NCBI GenBank assembly: GCA_023664705.1
Contig: JAMPFE010000016.1
Coordinates: 1 to 49,364, forward strand
Source of the DNA: Lachnospiraceae bacterium
GTDB taxonomy: Bacteria > Bacillota > Clostridia > Oscillospirales > Ruminococcaceae
Length of the DNA: 49,364 bases
Direction: 5' to 3'
Shown: positions 16,427-23,981 of the stretch, piece by piece
Layout: every line of letters starts with the position of its first letter
How positions within the stretch are numbered: the stretch's first letter is position 1
Notes under the pieces: generated by a model
What the model was told of the DNA's origin: nothing
The model's input: the letters and a program-made list of their open reading frames with translations, nothing else
Database searches by the model: none
Made by a program: the position numbers and the translations under genes

Positions 16427-16888
16427 ATGGACGTCAAAGAAGTCAACAAATACGCAAACCGTTACGGAGAGCTGCGCGACGTGCAGTTTGCCGCCTACGA
16501 GATCTACGCCAGAAAGCACGGACTTACGGCAAAAGAGCTGTTCGTGCTTGATATTATTTGGTTTGAGCGCGGCGGCTGTCCGCAGTCCGAAATTTGCGAA
16601 CGGCTCTCGGCTACCAAGCAGACGATAAGCGCAATCGTGAAAAAATTTTTAAAGCTCGGATATTTCTCGCTGTCCGAATCGCCGACCGATCGGCGAAATC
16701 AGATAATCCACCTTACAATCGAGGGAAAAAAGTACGTCAAAAAAATCATTCCGCCCGCCGCCAAAGCGGAAAACGAAGCGATGGCGGAGCTTTCGGAAAA
16801 GGATGTTGCCGAATTGGTAAGACTAACCGAAATGTTTTCCGAAAATATGCGCAAAAAATTCAACGAAATAGGGGGCGCGAAAAAATGA
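16427..16888 (+). CDS. MarR family transcriptional regulator
   Basis: A 153-residue winged-helix protein: dimer helices at both ends and a central DNA-binding part with LTAKELFVLDIIWFERGG, SEICERLSATKQTISAIVKK and the wing with SPTDRRNQIIHLTIEGK. RBS GAGAGGG. It is first in an operon with the DUF1848 gene (ATGA overlap), so it most likely represses that operon. The inducer is unknown. Confidence 0.92.
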   Translation: MDVKEVNKYANRYGELRDVQFAAYEIYARKHGLTAKELFVLDIIWFERGGCPQSEICERLSATKQTISAIVKKFLKLGYFSLSESPTDRRNQIIHLTIEGKKYVKKIIPPAAKAENEAMAELSEKDVAELVRLTEMFSENMRKKFNEIGGAKK

Positions 16889-17832
16889 TAATCGACACGG
16901 GCGGGCGCACGGACACCGTTCAATATTACGCGGATTGGCTTTTGAAGCGGTTTCGCGAGGGATTTGTGCTGTCGAGAAATCCGCTTTTCCCGAATAAGGT
17001 GACGCGCTACGAGCTAACTCCCGACAAGGTGGACTGCGTGGTTTTCTGCTCGAAAAATTACGCGCCGATACTGCCGAATTTGCGCGAGATAACCGATAAA
17101 TTCAACACCTATTTTCATTACACGATAACCGCTTACGGACGCGACGTCGAGCCGGGCGTTCCCGATATTGACGAGAGTATCAAAACGCTTATCGAATTGT
17201 CGAAAATCGTCGGGAAACGGCGCGTAGCTTGGCGTTACGACCCCGTTTTACTCACCGAAAAATACACGATAGAACGGCATTTTGAGACGTTTGAGCGAAT
17301 GTCGGAGAAATTAGCGCCGCATATCGACCGCTGCATTTTCAGCTTTGTGGAAATGTACAAAAAATTGGAATACAATATGCCCGAAATAATTATGATGTCG
17401 CCTAACGATACGGAAATTCTCGCGGAAGGGCTGGGAAAAATCGCGAAAAAATACGGAATTATTATTCAAACCTGCGGCACGAACGGCGATTTTTCGCGTT
17501 ACGGAATTCACTCATCGGGCTGTATGACGCTGGATATTCTCGGCAAGGCAAACGGCGTGGAATTCAAAAATCTCAAGCACAAGGGGATGCGAAGCGGCTG
17601 CGGCTGCATAGAAAGCCGCGACATCGGCGCCTACGATACCTGCATGAACGGCTGCAAATACTGCTATGCAAATAAAAATCCGCAAAAGGCGTTCGAGAAT
17701 TTCAAGCTGCACGACCCCGATTCGCCGCTGCTTTTGGGCAATTTAAAGCCCGATGATACTGTGATACAAGGCGCGCAGAAATCATTTTTAAAAGACAACA
17801 AACAATATCGATTACGGGAGGAAAAATTATGA
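16885..17832 (+). CDS. DUF1848 family protein with radical-SAM-like cysteine motif
   Basis: A 315-residue protein opening MIIDTGGRTDTVQYYADWLL, followed by RNPLFPNKVTRYELTPDKVD and VVFCSKNYAPIL, the characteristic start of DUF1848 proteins. The interior has the alternating strands of a TIM-type barrel (YHYTITAYGRDVEPG, RVAWRYDPVLL). At the C-terminal end CMNGCKYCYAN gives Cys253, Cys257 and Cys260, a CxxxCxxC set of the radical-SAM 4Fe-4S kind, unusual in lying at the end of the chain. The start overlaps the marR stop (ATGA). The substrate is unknown; the family is linked to radical-SAM DNA-lesion enzymes only by similarity of form. Confidence 0.82.
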   Translation: MIIDTGGRTDTVQYYADWLLKRFREGFVLSRNPLFPNKVTRYELTPDKVDCVVFCSKNYAPILPNLREITDKFNTYFHYTITAYGRDVEPGVPDIDESIKTLIELSKIVGKRRVAWRYDPVLLTEKYTIERHFETFERMSEKLAPHIDRCIFSFVEMYKKLEYNMPEIIMMSPNDTEILAEGLGKIAKKYGIIIQTCGTNGDFSRYGIHSSGCMTLDILGKANGVEFKNLKHKGMRSGCGCIESRDIGAYDTCMNGCKYCYANKNPQKAFENFKLHDPDSPLLLGNLKPDDTVIQGAQKSFLKDNKQYRLREEKL

Positions 17833-18227
17833 CAACGGAAGAGATTTTAAATTCGGGAAAGCTCTACAAGGTGTGGGAAGTGACCGACGCCGAGGGAAAA
17901 TACTACGAGTATCTGCAAATGATGGAGGAATACAATTCCGCGGGTTACGCCAAGGACGCCGAGGAGAAAAAGGCGAAAATTCTGCGTGAACTTTTTGCGG
18001 AGGTCGGCGAGGGAGCTTACGTTCAAGCGCCGTATCACGCGATGTGGGGCGGCAGGCACGTTCATCTCGGAAAAAAGGTGTATGTGAATTTTAACGGCAC
18101 GTTCGTCGACGACGCGGATATTTTTATCGGCGACGGCACGATGATAGCGCCAAACGTGACTATTGTCGCGGCTTCGCACCCGATTTCACCTAAATTGAGA
18201 GCCGAGGGTTACGGCAAAAAATGTTGA
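17829..18227 (+). pseudogene. Maltose/galactoside O-acetyltransferase, truncated
   Basis: A 132-residue product with the N-terminal Mac domain (EEILNSGKLYKVWEVTDAEG) and the first left-handed beta-helix coils (VYVNFNGTFVDDADIFIGDG, TIVAASHPISPKLRAEGYGK) of LacA/Maa-type acetyl-CoA transferases. It then stops at KKC. The family is normally about 190-200 residues; the last coils, holding much of the acetyl-CoA site (IGxxVWIGxxxxIxxGVxIG), are missing. The -35 box of the McrB promoter starts inside its final codons, so insertion of the restriction module probably removed its 3' end. ATGA overlap with the DUF1848 gene. Confidence 0.82.
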
Positions 18228-18252
18228 AATTCCGAATTGGATATGGTATAAT
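18224..18252 (+). promoter_or_regulatory. Sigma-A promoter of the McrBC operon
   Basis: TTGAAA (18224-18229), 17-bp spacer, TATAAT (18247-18252). It overlaps the end of the truncated acetyltransferase gene and gives a leader of about 50 bases. Confidence 0.8.
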
Positions 18253-18310
18253 GGACTTGCGGCATATACCGCAAATATCGACACCGACAGTTGACAGAAA
18301 GGAACAAGCT

Positions 18311-20740
18311 ATGATAAATTCGGAAAAATTAAAAATCATTCTTGAGGCATACAAGGCTGACTTTTCAAGTAATTGGAAGGAAGAAAAATTCAAGTGGGAG
18401 GTAGTGGGGCACTTTCAAAAGCATTGGGATATTAAAGCGGAGAATTTCGGCGCGATGTTTAAGCTGGCTACGGACAAGGCGCACAATCTTCTCGCGTCCG
18501 GCTACGCTTATCCGAGACAGATGATGCTGAATTTCGCTAATGCCGACGGGGAAACTGTGCGCCAAATGTTTCGCGATCTGTATAACGAATCCCGCGACCT
18601 TGCCGAACGTGTCGCTGCTTTTCAGATCGCTTCGGAGGAAATTCGAGCAAATAAGGACGACGGAACGTGGAAAAATCATTATCAAAATACGAATTCTATC
18701 AGCACCTATCTTTGGTTGATGTTTCCCGATAAATATTACATTTATAAGTATGATGTGTGTAAAGATGTGGCAGCGGAATTGGACTCCGATTACAAAATCA
18801 AAGCCAACGGTTCCGTTGATACTATGTTAAACGGATTTGCAATGTATGATGAAATCAACGCGGTTATTCGACAAGATGAAGAGCTCGCAAAATTGCTGCG
18901 TGACTTTTTGACCGACGGCTGCTATTCCGATCCTCAATTTAAAATCGCAACCGTTGATTTTGGGTTTTATCTCAGCAGATACTATCTTAAAGCAAGGGAA
19001 AATATCAAGGATTGGCATCCTAAAGATTATACTCCTGATTTATCCGTTGATGAATGGGTTTCGCTTTTGAATGATAGCTCTGTTTTTACGTTGGATGCTT
19101 TGCAGATTATGAAGCGCATGAAGGACTGCGGCGGTCAAGCGACCTGCAAGCAGCTTTCAATGAAATACGGAGAAAATTACAATTTTTATAATTCCAATTC
19201 GGTCGCCTTAGCACGCAGAGTTGCGGGAAAAACAAACTGTCCCGTGATGATGACCGATACAGAGGAGCTCAAGTGGTGGCCTGTTCTGTATCTTGGCAAA
19301 AAAACCGAAAACAGCAATGACGGCGCGTTTATTTGGAAGCTTCGCGCCGAGCTCAGCGGAGCTTTGGATAAGATCGATCTTTCGGATGTTCCTTTATATG
19401 CGGACGCGGCTCCCGCTATTTGGAAGATCAGTCACGGAACGGAAGCAACCGGCGTTTCCGATGAAAACAAAGCTGTTTTTGAAAAGCGAAATGTAGTTGC
19501 GATAGGTTCGGGAACTCGTGCCAAAGGCGTTTCAAAGATCACGCAGGGACAATTATTTATGGAATCCGTAAAAATAGGCGATTATTTCTATTTGTGCTAT
19601 GGCAGCAAGGTTCAGCTGCTCGGACAAATTACAGGCGAACCCGTGCTCAATCCCGAAATACAAAGAGATTGGTACGAGCGGAAATATCGCTTGATAGCGA
19701 AAACGAAAAATCCAAAACCGTATACGGGCGCTAAAAAATGGTGGACGCCAAACGATAATTCGACCTGCATAAAGGTTGATAAAAACGAGGAGGGGCTTTT
19801 CGAGGAATATATATTAAAGCCCTATTTCGATATGAGTTTGTCGGAGCTGCTCGGTGATGAGATGACGGTGCACAGTTATCCCGAATATACCAAAGCCGAT
19901 TTTTTAAGCGCCGTGTATATGACCGAAGAACGCTATAACGTTTTGGAATCGCTTTTGCGGAATAAGAAAAACGTCATACTTCAAGGCGCTCCCGGTGTGG
20001 GAAAAACATTTACCGCAAAAAGGCTTGCGTATGCTATGATGGGAGCGCGGGACGATTCCCGAATTGAGATGGTGCAGTTTCATCAGAATTATTCCTATGA
20101 GGATTTTATTATGGGATACCGCCCCGACGGCGCGGAATTTAAACTCACGGAGGGCATTTTCTACCGTTTCTGCAAAACAGCCGCAACACATCCCGATAAG
20201 CCTTATTTTTTCATAATCGATGAGATCAACCGCGGCAATATGAGCAAAATTTTCGGAGAGCTGCTGATGCTTATCGAAAAGGATTATCGGAACACTTCGA
20301 TAACATTGGCTTACAACGGGAAACAATTTTCCGTTCCCGAAAATCTGTACATAATAGGAATGATGAACACGGCAGACCGCAGTATTGCAATGATCGATTA
20401 CGCACTTCGCAGGCGTTTCGGCTTTTTTGAGATCGAACCGGGATTTAATTCCAACGGTTTTATGCAATATCAAAGCGAATTTGCCAACGAGACCTTTAAC
20501 GCGCTGATAGATCGGATAAAGGTCTTAAATAGGGAGATAATCGAAGATAAATCTCTTGGACGCGGTTTTCGTATAGGTCACAGCTATTTTTGCGGAAGGA
20601 AGCCCGGAGAGTGTACAGCGGATTGGATGCGCTCCGTGGTTGAATTTGATATTATCCCAATGCTTGAGGAATATTGGTTTGATGAGCCCGCCAATCTGCG
20701 GCGTTGGGAAAAAGATTTGCGTGGTGTATTTGATGACTGA
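18311..20740 (+). CDS. mcrB: McrB-like AAA+ GTPase of a type IV restriction system
   Basis: An 809-residue protein. Residues 1 to about 380 form the specificity part, with a first helical domain (FGAMFKLATDKAHNLLASGY) and an aromatic-rich segment (YLWLMFPDKYYIYKYD). Residues about 395-445 (SGTRAKGVSKITQGQLF, then GDYFYLCYGSKVQLLGQI) look like an EVE/PUA-type base reader. The C-terminal AAA+ motor has Walker A GAPGVGKT (about 559-566), the McrB-specific FHQNYSYEDFIMGYRP, Walker B FFIIDEINRGN (about 634) and sensor-type MMNTADRSIAMID. McrB binds modified-cytosine DNA and translocates with GTP. I choose the ATG at 18311 (AAAGGAA site) because an upstream start would precede the promoter. Base composition is more AT-rich than its neighbours. 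Confidence 0.9.
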   Translation: MINSEKLKIILEAYKADFSSNWKEEKFKWEVVGHFQKHWDIKAENFGAMFKLATDKAHNLLASGYAYPRQMMLNFANADGETVRQMFRDLYNESRDLAERVAAFQIASEEIRANKDDGTWKNHYQNTNSISTYLWLMFPDKYYIYKYDVCKDVAAELDSDYKIKANGSVDTMLNGFAMYDEINAVIRQDEELAKLLRDFLTDGCYSDPQFKIATVDFGFYLSRYYLKARENIKDWHPKDYTPDLSVDEWVSLLNDSSVFTLDALQIMKRMKDCGGQATCKQLSMKYGENYNFYNSNSVALARRVAGKTNCPVMMTDTEELKWWPVLYLGKKTENSNDGAFIWKLRAELSGALDKIDLSDVPLYADAAPAIWKISHGTEATGVSDENKAVFEKRNVVAIGSGTRAKGVSKITQGQLFMESVKIGDYFYLCYGSKVQLLGQITGEPVLNPEIQRDWYERKYRLIAKTKNPKPYTGAKKWWTPNDNSTCIKVDKNEEGLFEEYILKPYFDMSLSELLGDEMTVHSYPEYTKADFLSAVYMTEERYNVLESLLRNKKNVILQGAPGVGKTFTAKRLAYAMMGARDDSRIEMVQFHQNYSYEDFIMGYRPDGAEFKLTEGIFYRFCKTAATHPDKPYFFIIDEINRGNMSKIFGELLMLIEKDYRNTSITLAYNGKQFSVPENLYIIGMMNTADRSIAMIDYALRRRFGFFEIEPGFNSNGFMQYQSEFANETFNALIDRIKVLNREIIEDKSLGRGFRIGHSYFCGRKPGECTADWMRSVVEFDIIPMLEEYWFDEPANLRRWEKDLRGVFDD

Positions 20741-21800
20741 CGATAAGGGTATTTTTATAAAGAATATTTACTGCATGCTGTCGTATGCTTTTCAAGTTTT
20801 AAAGCAGTCGAATTATGAGCAAATCGCCGCCGAAGAATTTGAAATGGCACAAGATCTGTTTGCGGAAATATTGGCAAAGGGAGTATCGCGGCAGCTGAAA
20901 CAAGGGCTGTACAAAGAATACGTACCAAAACGAGAAACGCTTTCCGTAATGCGCGGTAAGTTGGATATGCGCGAGACGATTAGAAATAAAATGCAGCGCA
21001 AGCAAAAGCTGACCTGTGAATTTGATGAATTATCCGAAAATAATCTTTACAATCAAATTCTCAAAACAACCATGCGCTGTTTGATAAAGGACAAATATGT
21101 CACTTCCGAGCGAAAAGCGAACTTGAGCAAGGCGCTTCTTTTCTTCGACGGCGTTTCTCTTTTGGAGCCGTCGGAGATCGTTTGGAGCAAATTACGTTTT
21201 CGGCGGGGAAATCAAAATTATGAAATGCTGATGAATATCTGCTATTTTGTATTGGACGGAATGCTGCAAACCACCGAAAACGGCGAATATAAAATGGCGG
21301 CATTTTCCGATGAGCATATGGCGAGACTTTACGAAAAATTTATCCTCGAATATTATAAGGTTCACCACAGCTATTTAACGGAAGTGAAGGCTGCTCAAAT
21401 CAAGTGGAATCTGATCGGCGAAAACGACGAGTCTATGATACGATTTCTGCCCGTTATGCAGACGGATATATTTCTTCGCAAAAAAGACAAAATACTTATT
21501 ATCGACGCTAAATATTACGGCAAAACACTTCAACAACAATTTAATAAATACACGCTGCATTCCGGGAATATTTATCAGATCTATACCTATGTAAAAAATC
21601 AAGATAAGAACAACACCGGAAATGTTTCGGGTTTGCTTCTTTACGCCAAAACCGAGGAAGCGCTCACGCCCGACTGCGATCTCAACATAGGCGGCAACCG
21701 GATCGGCGCAAAGACGCTTGACTTAAACGCCGATTTTCGTGTGATCGCGGCACAGTTAGACGTGCTCGCGGAGAAATATTTCGCTGATCATGAATACTAA
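20733..21800 (+). CDS. mcrC: McrC-like endonuclease subunit
   Basis: A 355-residue protein whose start overlaps the McrB stop by eight bases. The N-terminal part (FIKNIYCMLSYAFQVL, AEILAKGVSRQLKQGLYKEY) is the McrB-contacting region seen in McrC. The nuclease core is a PD-(D/E)xK fold with Asp245 (MQTDIFL) and Asp258-x-Lys260 (IIDAKYYG), then a helix with NIYQIYTYVKN. It would cut DNA when McrB stalls. All catalytic residues are present, so the pair appears active. Confidence 0.92.
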   Translation: MTDDKGIFIKNIYCMLSYAFQVLKQSNYEQIAAEEFEMAQDLFAEILAKGVSRQLKQGLYKEYVPKRETLSVMRGKLDMRETIRNKMQRKQKLTCEFDELSENNLYNQILKTTMRCLIKDKYVTSERKANLSKALLFFDGVSLLEPSEIVWSKLRFRRGNQNYEMLMNICYFVLDGMLQTTENGEYKMAAFSDEHMARLYEKFILEYYKVHHSYLTEVKAAQIKWNLIGENDESMIRFLPVMQTDIFLRKKDKILIIDAKYYGKTLQQQFNKYTLHSGNIYQIYTYVKNQDKNNTGNVSGLLLYAKTEEALTPDCDLNIGGNRIGAKTLDLNADFRVIAAQLDVLAEKYFADHEY

Positions 21801-21812
21801 TTGGTTCTATAG

Positions 21813-21848
21813 CGAAAGCCCTTGCAGCAGCAACTGCAAAGGCTTTCG
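21813..21848 (+). terminator. Hairpin behind mcrC
   Basis: CGAAAGCC then TTGCAG (21813-21827) pair with CTGCAA then GGCTTTCG (21834-21848), with one C/A mismatch. No U tract follows, so it may be a weak terminator or a 3' stabilising stem. Confidence 0.45.
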
Positions 21849-21942
21849 GAAAGTCGGTACACTGACAGTCATACAATTTCATTATACCGTGTTTCGCTGA
21901 ATTTGTCAAGACAGAAAGGAAAACTCAAGAAACGCCCGTGAC

Positions 21943-21973
21943 AAAAAAATCCCATTGCGCGTAACAATGGGAT
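21943..21973 (-). terminator. Terminator of tRNA-Gly
   Basis: On the minus strand a perfect 9-bp stem ATCCCATTG/CAATGGGAT with a 7-base loop is followed by T6. It lies 20 bases beyond the tRNA 3' end. Confidence 0.88.
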
Positions 21974-21993
21974 CAACTGCGCGGACGCCGCGC

Positions 21994-22067
21994 TGGAGCG
22001 GATAATGGGAGTCGAACCCACCACCTCAGCTTGGGAAGCTAATGTTTTACCGATAAACTATATCCGC
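21994..22067 (-). tRNA. tRNA-Gly (anticodon CCC), CCA encoded
   Basis: On the minus strand the cloverleaf is complete: acceptor GCGGATA/TATCCGC, D arm GTTT/AAAC, anticodon stem TTAGC/GCTGA with loop TTCCCAA (anticodon CCC), T arm with TTCGACT, and a genomic CCA (21994-21996). It reads GGG glycine codons. It is a single tRNA with its own terminator. Confidence 0.93.
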
Positions 22068-22133
22068 GTCACAATATAATTCTAACATTTTTTTCACCGT
22101 TTGTCAATAGCAAAAGCAAATTTTTTTCGGAAA

Positions 22134-22164
22134 AGTCCGCGGAGACATAATACCCCCGCGGACT
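22134..22164 (-). terminator. Terminator of the Ala/Lys-tailed protein gene
   Basis: A perfect 9-bp stem AGTCCGCGG/CCGCGGACT (22134-22142 with 22156-22164). On the minus strand TTTT follows, and a second T tract lies 10 bases further. Confidence 0.8.
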
Positions 22165-22179
22165 GCCGAAAAAACCGAA

Positions 22180-22752
22180 TTACTTTTTCTTGCCCTTGCC
22201 CTTAGCGGGAGCCTTCGCCGCGGGAGCAGCCTTCTTCTCGGGAGCCTTAGGCGCAGCGGGAGCAGCGGTCTCCTTCTTCTCCGCGGGCTTAGCCGCAGCG
22301 GGTGCGGGAGCAGCCTTCTTTTCGGGAGCCTTCGCAGCCGCGGGAGCGGCCTTTTTCTCGGCGGGCTTAGCCGCGGGCGTCTTCTTGGCAGCCGCCTTAG
22401 CGGGCGCCTTAGCCGACTTCTTTGACGGCACAAGGCACTCAAGCGCCTTGAGCTTAGCGGGGTCGCCGCTCTTCACCTGAACGGAGCCGTTCGCGAGAGC
22501 CTCGTCAAACGAAAGCTCGCCCGAGAACATCTTATCAACGATATCCGCGGAAGCCTCGACCGCACAGTTGTTGTCGTTGTACGCATAGTGGTCTACGATG
22601 ATTTTGCCCTCTCTTACGGCGACGAACATATCCTCGTCGTTCTCGGAGAGCAGGGAAATGGAAACCGCAACCAGATCTTCAAACTTCTTAGCCTTTGCCG
22701 CGCTTCCCTTGAGATATCCCTCAACCTTTTTTGCCAGTTCTACGTTATTCAT
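22180..22752 (-). CDS. Protein with SCP2-like N-terminus and histone-H1-like Ala/Pro/Lys tail
   Basis: A 190-residue protein. Residues 1 to about 105 form a small alpha/beta domain; the phrase MFSGELSFDEALANGSVQV followed by GDPAKLKAL resembles the end of SCP2 sterol-carrier domains, where a strand carries the substrate-tunnel helix. Residues 108-190 are almost only Ala, Pro, Lys and Glu in repeats of KAPEKKAAPA, ending GKGKKK, like the C-terminal tails of bacterial H1-type nucleoid or ribosome-associated proteins. The tail is very basic and disordered and may bind nucleic acid or acidic polymer. RBS GGAGG; its own promoter, a leader dyad and a terminator make it a one-gene unit. Confidence 0.75.
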   Translation of the reverse strand: MNNVELAKKVEGYLKGSAAKAKKFEDLVAVSISLLSENDEDMFVAVREGKIIVDHYAYNDNNCAVEASADIVDKMFSGELSFDEALANGSVQVKSGDPAKLKALECLVPSKKSAKAPAKAAAKKTPAAKPAEKKAAPAAAKAPEKKAAPAPAAAKPAEKKETAAPAAPKAPEKKAAPAAKAPAKGKGKKK

Positions 22753-22779
22753 AACACGTAATCCTCCCAGATCAAAGCC

Positions 22780-22821
22780 AGAGGTTAGAGATACAAAGAA
22801 AACACAAACAGGCTAACCTCT
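22780..22821 (-). promoter_or_regulatory. Perfect inverted repeat in the leader of the Ala/Lys-tailed protein
   Basis: AGAGGTTAG (22780-22788) and CTAACCTCT (22813-22821) can pair in the mRNA with a 24-base loop, ending about 13 bases before the GGAGG. It could control access to the RBS or bind a regulator as DNA. The remaining bases up to 23041 hold the two divergent promoters' AT-rich spacer and nothing else clear. Confidence 0.45.
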
Positions 22822-22864
22822 TTAAGTTACACTTTTTTCCACGCGGTATTTTACTACCATAAAA

Positions 22865-22893
22865 ATTATACCATATTAACTTGTCAATTTCAA
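22865..22893 (-). promoter_or_regulatory. Sigma-A promoter of the Ala/Lys-tailed protein gene
   Basis: On the minus strand TTGAAA (22888-22893), 17-bp spacer, TATAAT (22865-22870). Confidence 0.75.
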
Positions 22894-23041
22894 TAGTCAA
22901 TATTTATAAATTTACCGCAAAAAACAGGAAAATTATAGAGAAATACCATAATTTTTACAGTTATTCGGCAGTCCCCCGCGCGGATAAAAACAGTTTGCAG
23001 TGATAATAATATAAACGAAAAATTTCAAAAGGGGAAAAATC

Positions 23042-23863
23042 ATGAAAAAATTATTGATAGGCGCGGCAATGCTCCTTACAATGCTCTCGGGCAGCGCGCC
23101 GAAAAAATACGGCAGCCTGACGGTCGTCGGCGACTCCATAGCCTCGGGCTACGGGCTTTCGGAGTACGTCTCGGGCAACAATTACAGCGCCCTCGACAGC
23201 TTCGGCAGCCTCCTCGGCGCGGAGAGCGCCCATTACGAAAACTTCGCCGCGGACGGCAGGCGCTCCGACGAGCTCCTCTCCGTCCTCTCCGACGACAGCG
23301 CCCCGCTCACGCGCTCGGCGTCCGAAGCGGACAGCGTGATAATCTCCATAGGCGGCAACGATTTCCTGAAGCCCATGCTCGACGCGATAAAGACCCAAGC
23401 GCTCACCGATACCGACTTCTTCCTGTCGATACTCGAGGGCGACATCTCCGCAAACGGTATCTCCGAGTACTCCAACGGCATTCTGCAGTCGGCATTGACC
23501 GCGGCGCGCGCCGTCGACGTAAACGCCACGGTCGGCAATATCCGCAGAATAACCGAGCGCATAAAGACCCTCAACCCCGCCGCGCAAATCGTCCTGCTCA
23601 CGGTCTACAACCCCTTCTCTGGGAACGTCCTGCTCACAGCCGCCTCCGAAGCCGCCGAGGAGAAGCTCTCCGAGCTGAACGGCGGCATAAAGGCTCTCGC
23701 GGACGATACTATTGTAATAGCGGACGTGTACGGCGCGTTCAAGGGTCACGAGGCGGGCTACACCAATATCAACAGGCTCGACATCCACCCGAGCAGCGCA
23801 GGGCACCACAAAATCTACGAAACGCTCTCCGAAATTCTGCCGAAAGCGACGGCAGCCGCATAA
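23042..23863 (+). CDS. Secreted SGNH/GDSL-type esterase
   Basis: A 273-residue protein with an N-terminal signal sequence (MKKLLIGAAMLLTMLSGSA; no lipobox cysteine). The SGNH blocks are all present: GDSIASGYGLS (Ser nucleophile), an outer Gly region near NFAADGRRSDEL, IISIGGNDF (Asn) and DIHPSSAGHHKI (Asp and His). This is the TesA/rhamnogalacturonan-acetylesterase type of fold, probably an extracellular lipase or carbohydrate deacetylase. RBS AAAAGGGG. A strong terminator follows, so it is a one-gene unit. It is not the same type as the lipoprotein SGNH at 10270. Confidence 0.88.
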   Translation: MKKLLIGAAMLLTMLSGSAPKKYGSLTVVGDSIASGYGLSEYVSGNNYSALDSFGSLLGAESAHYENFAADGRRSDELLSVLSDDSAPLTRSASEADSVIISIGGNDFLKPMLDAIKTQALTDTDFFLSILEGDISANGISEYSNGILQSALTAARAVDVNATVGNIRRITERIKTLNPAAQIVLLTVYNPFSGNVLLTAASEAAEEKLSELNGGIKALADDTIVIADVYGAFKGHEAGYTNINRLDIHPSSAGHHKIYETLSEILPKATAAA

Positions 23864-23875
23864 CCGAATACGGTA

Positions 23876-23911
23876 TTTTTCGGGCAGCCCAACGCGCCCG
23901 AAAAATTTTTT
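23876..23911 (+). terminator. Terminator behind the SGNH esterase
   Basis: A perfect 10-bp stem TTTTTCGGGC/GCCCGAAAAA (23876-23885 with 23896-23905) followed by T6. Confidence 0.88.
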
Positions 23912-23981
23912 GAAAAACCGAAACCCCGCCGCGTTTCGTTTGGTATTATATACACAGGAACTTTTCGGAAAAGAGGTACAT

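Noticed and set aside
23042..23863. Recent duplication with the SGNH lipoprotein at 10270
   Set aside because: Beyond the SGNH blocks the proteins differ in length, anchoring and domain order; they are distant members of one superfamily.
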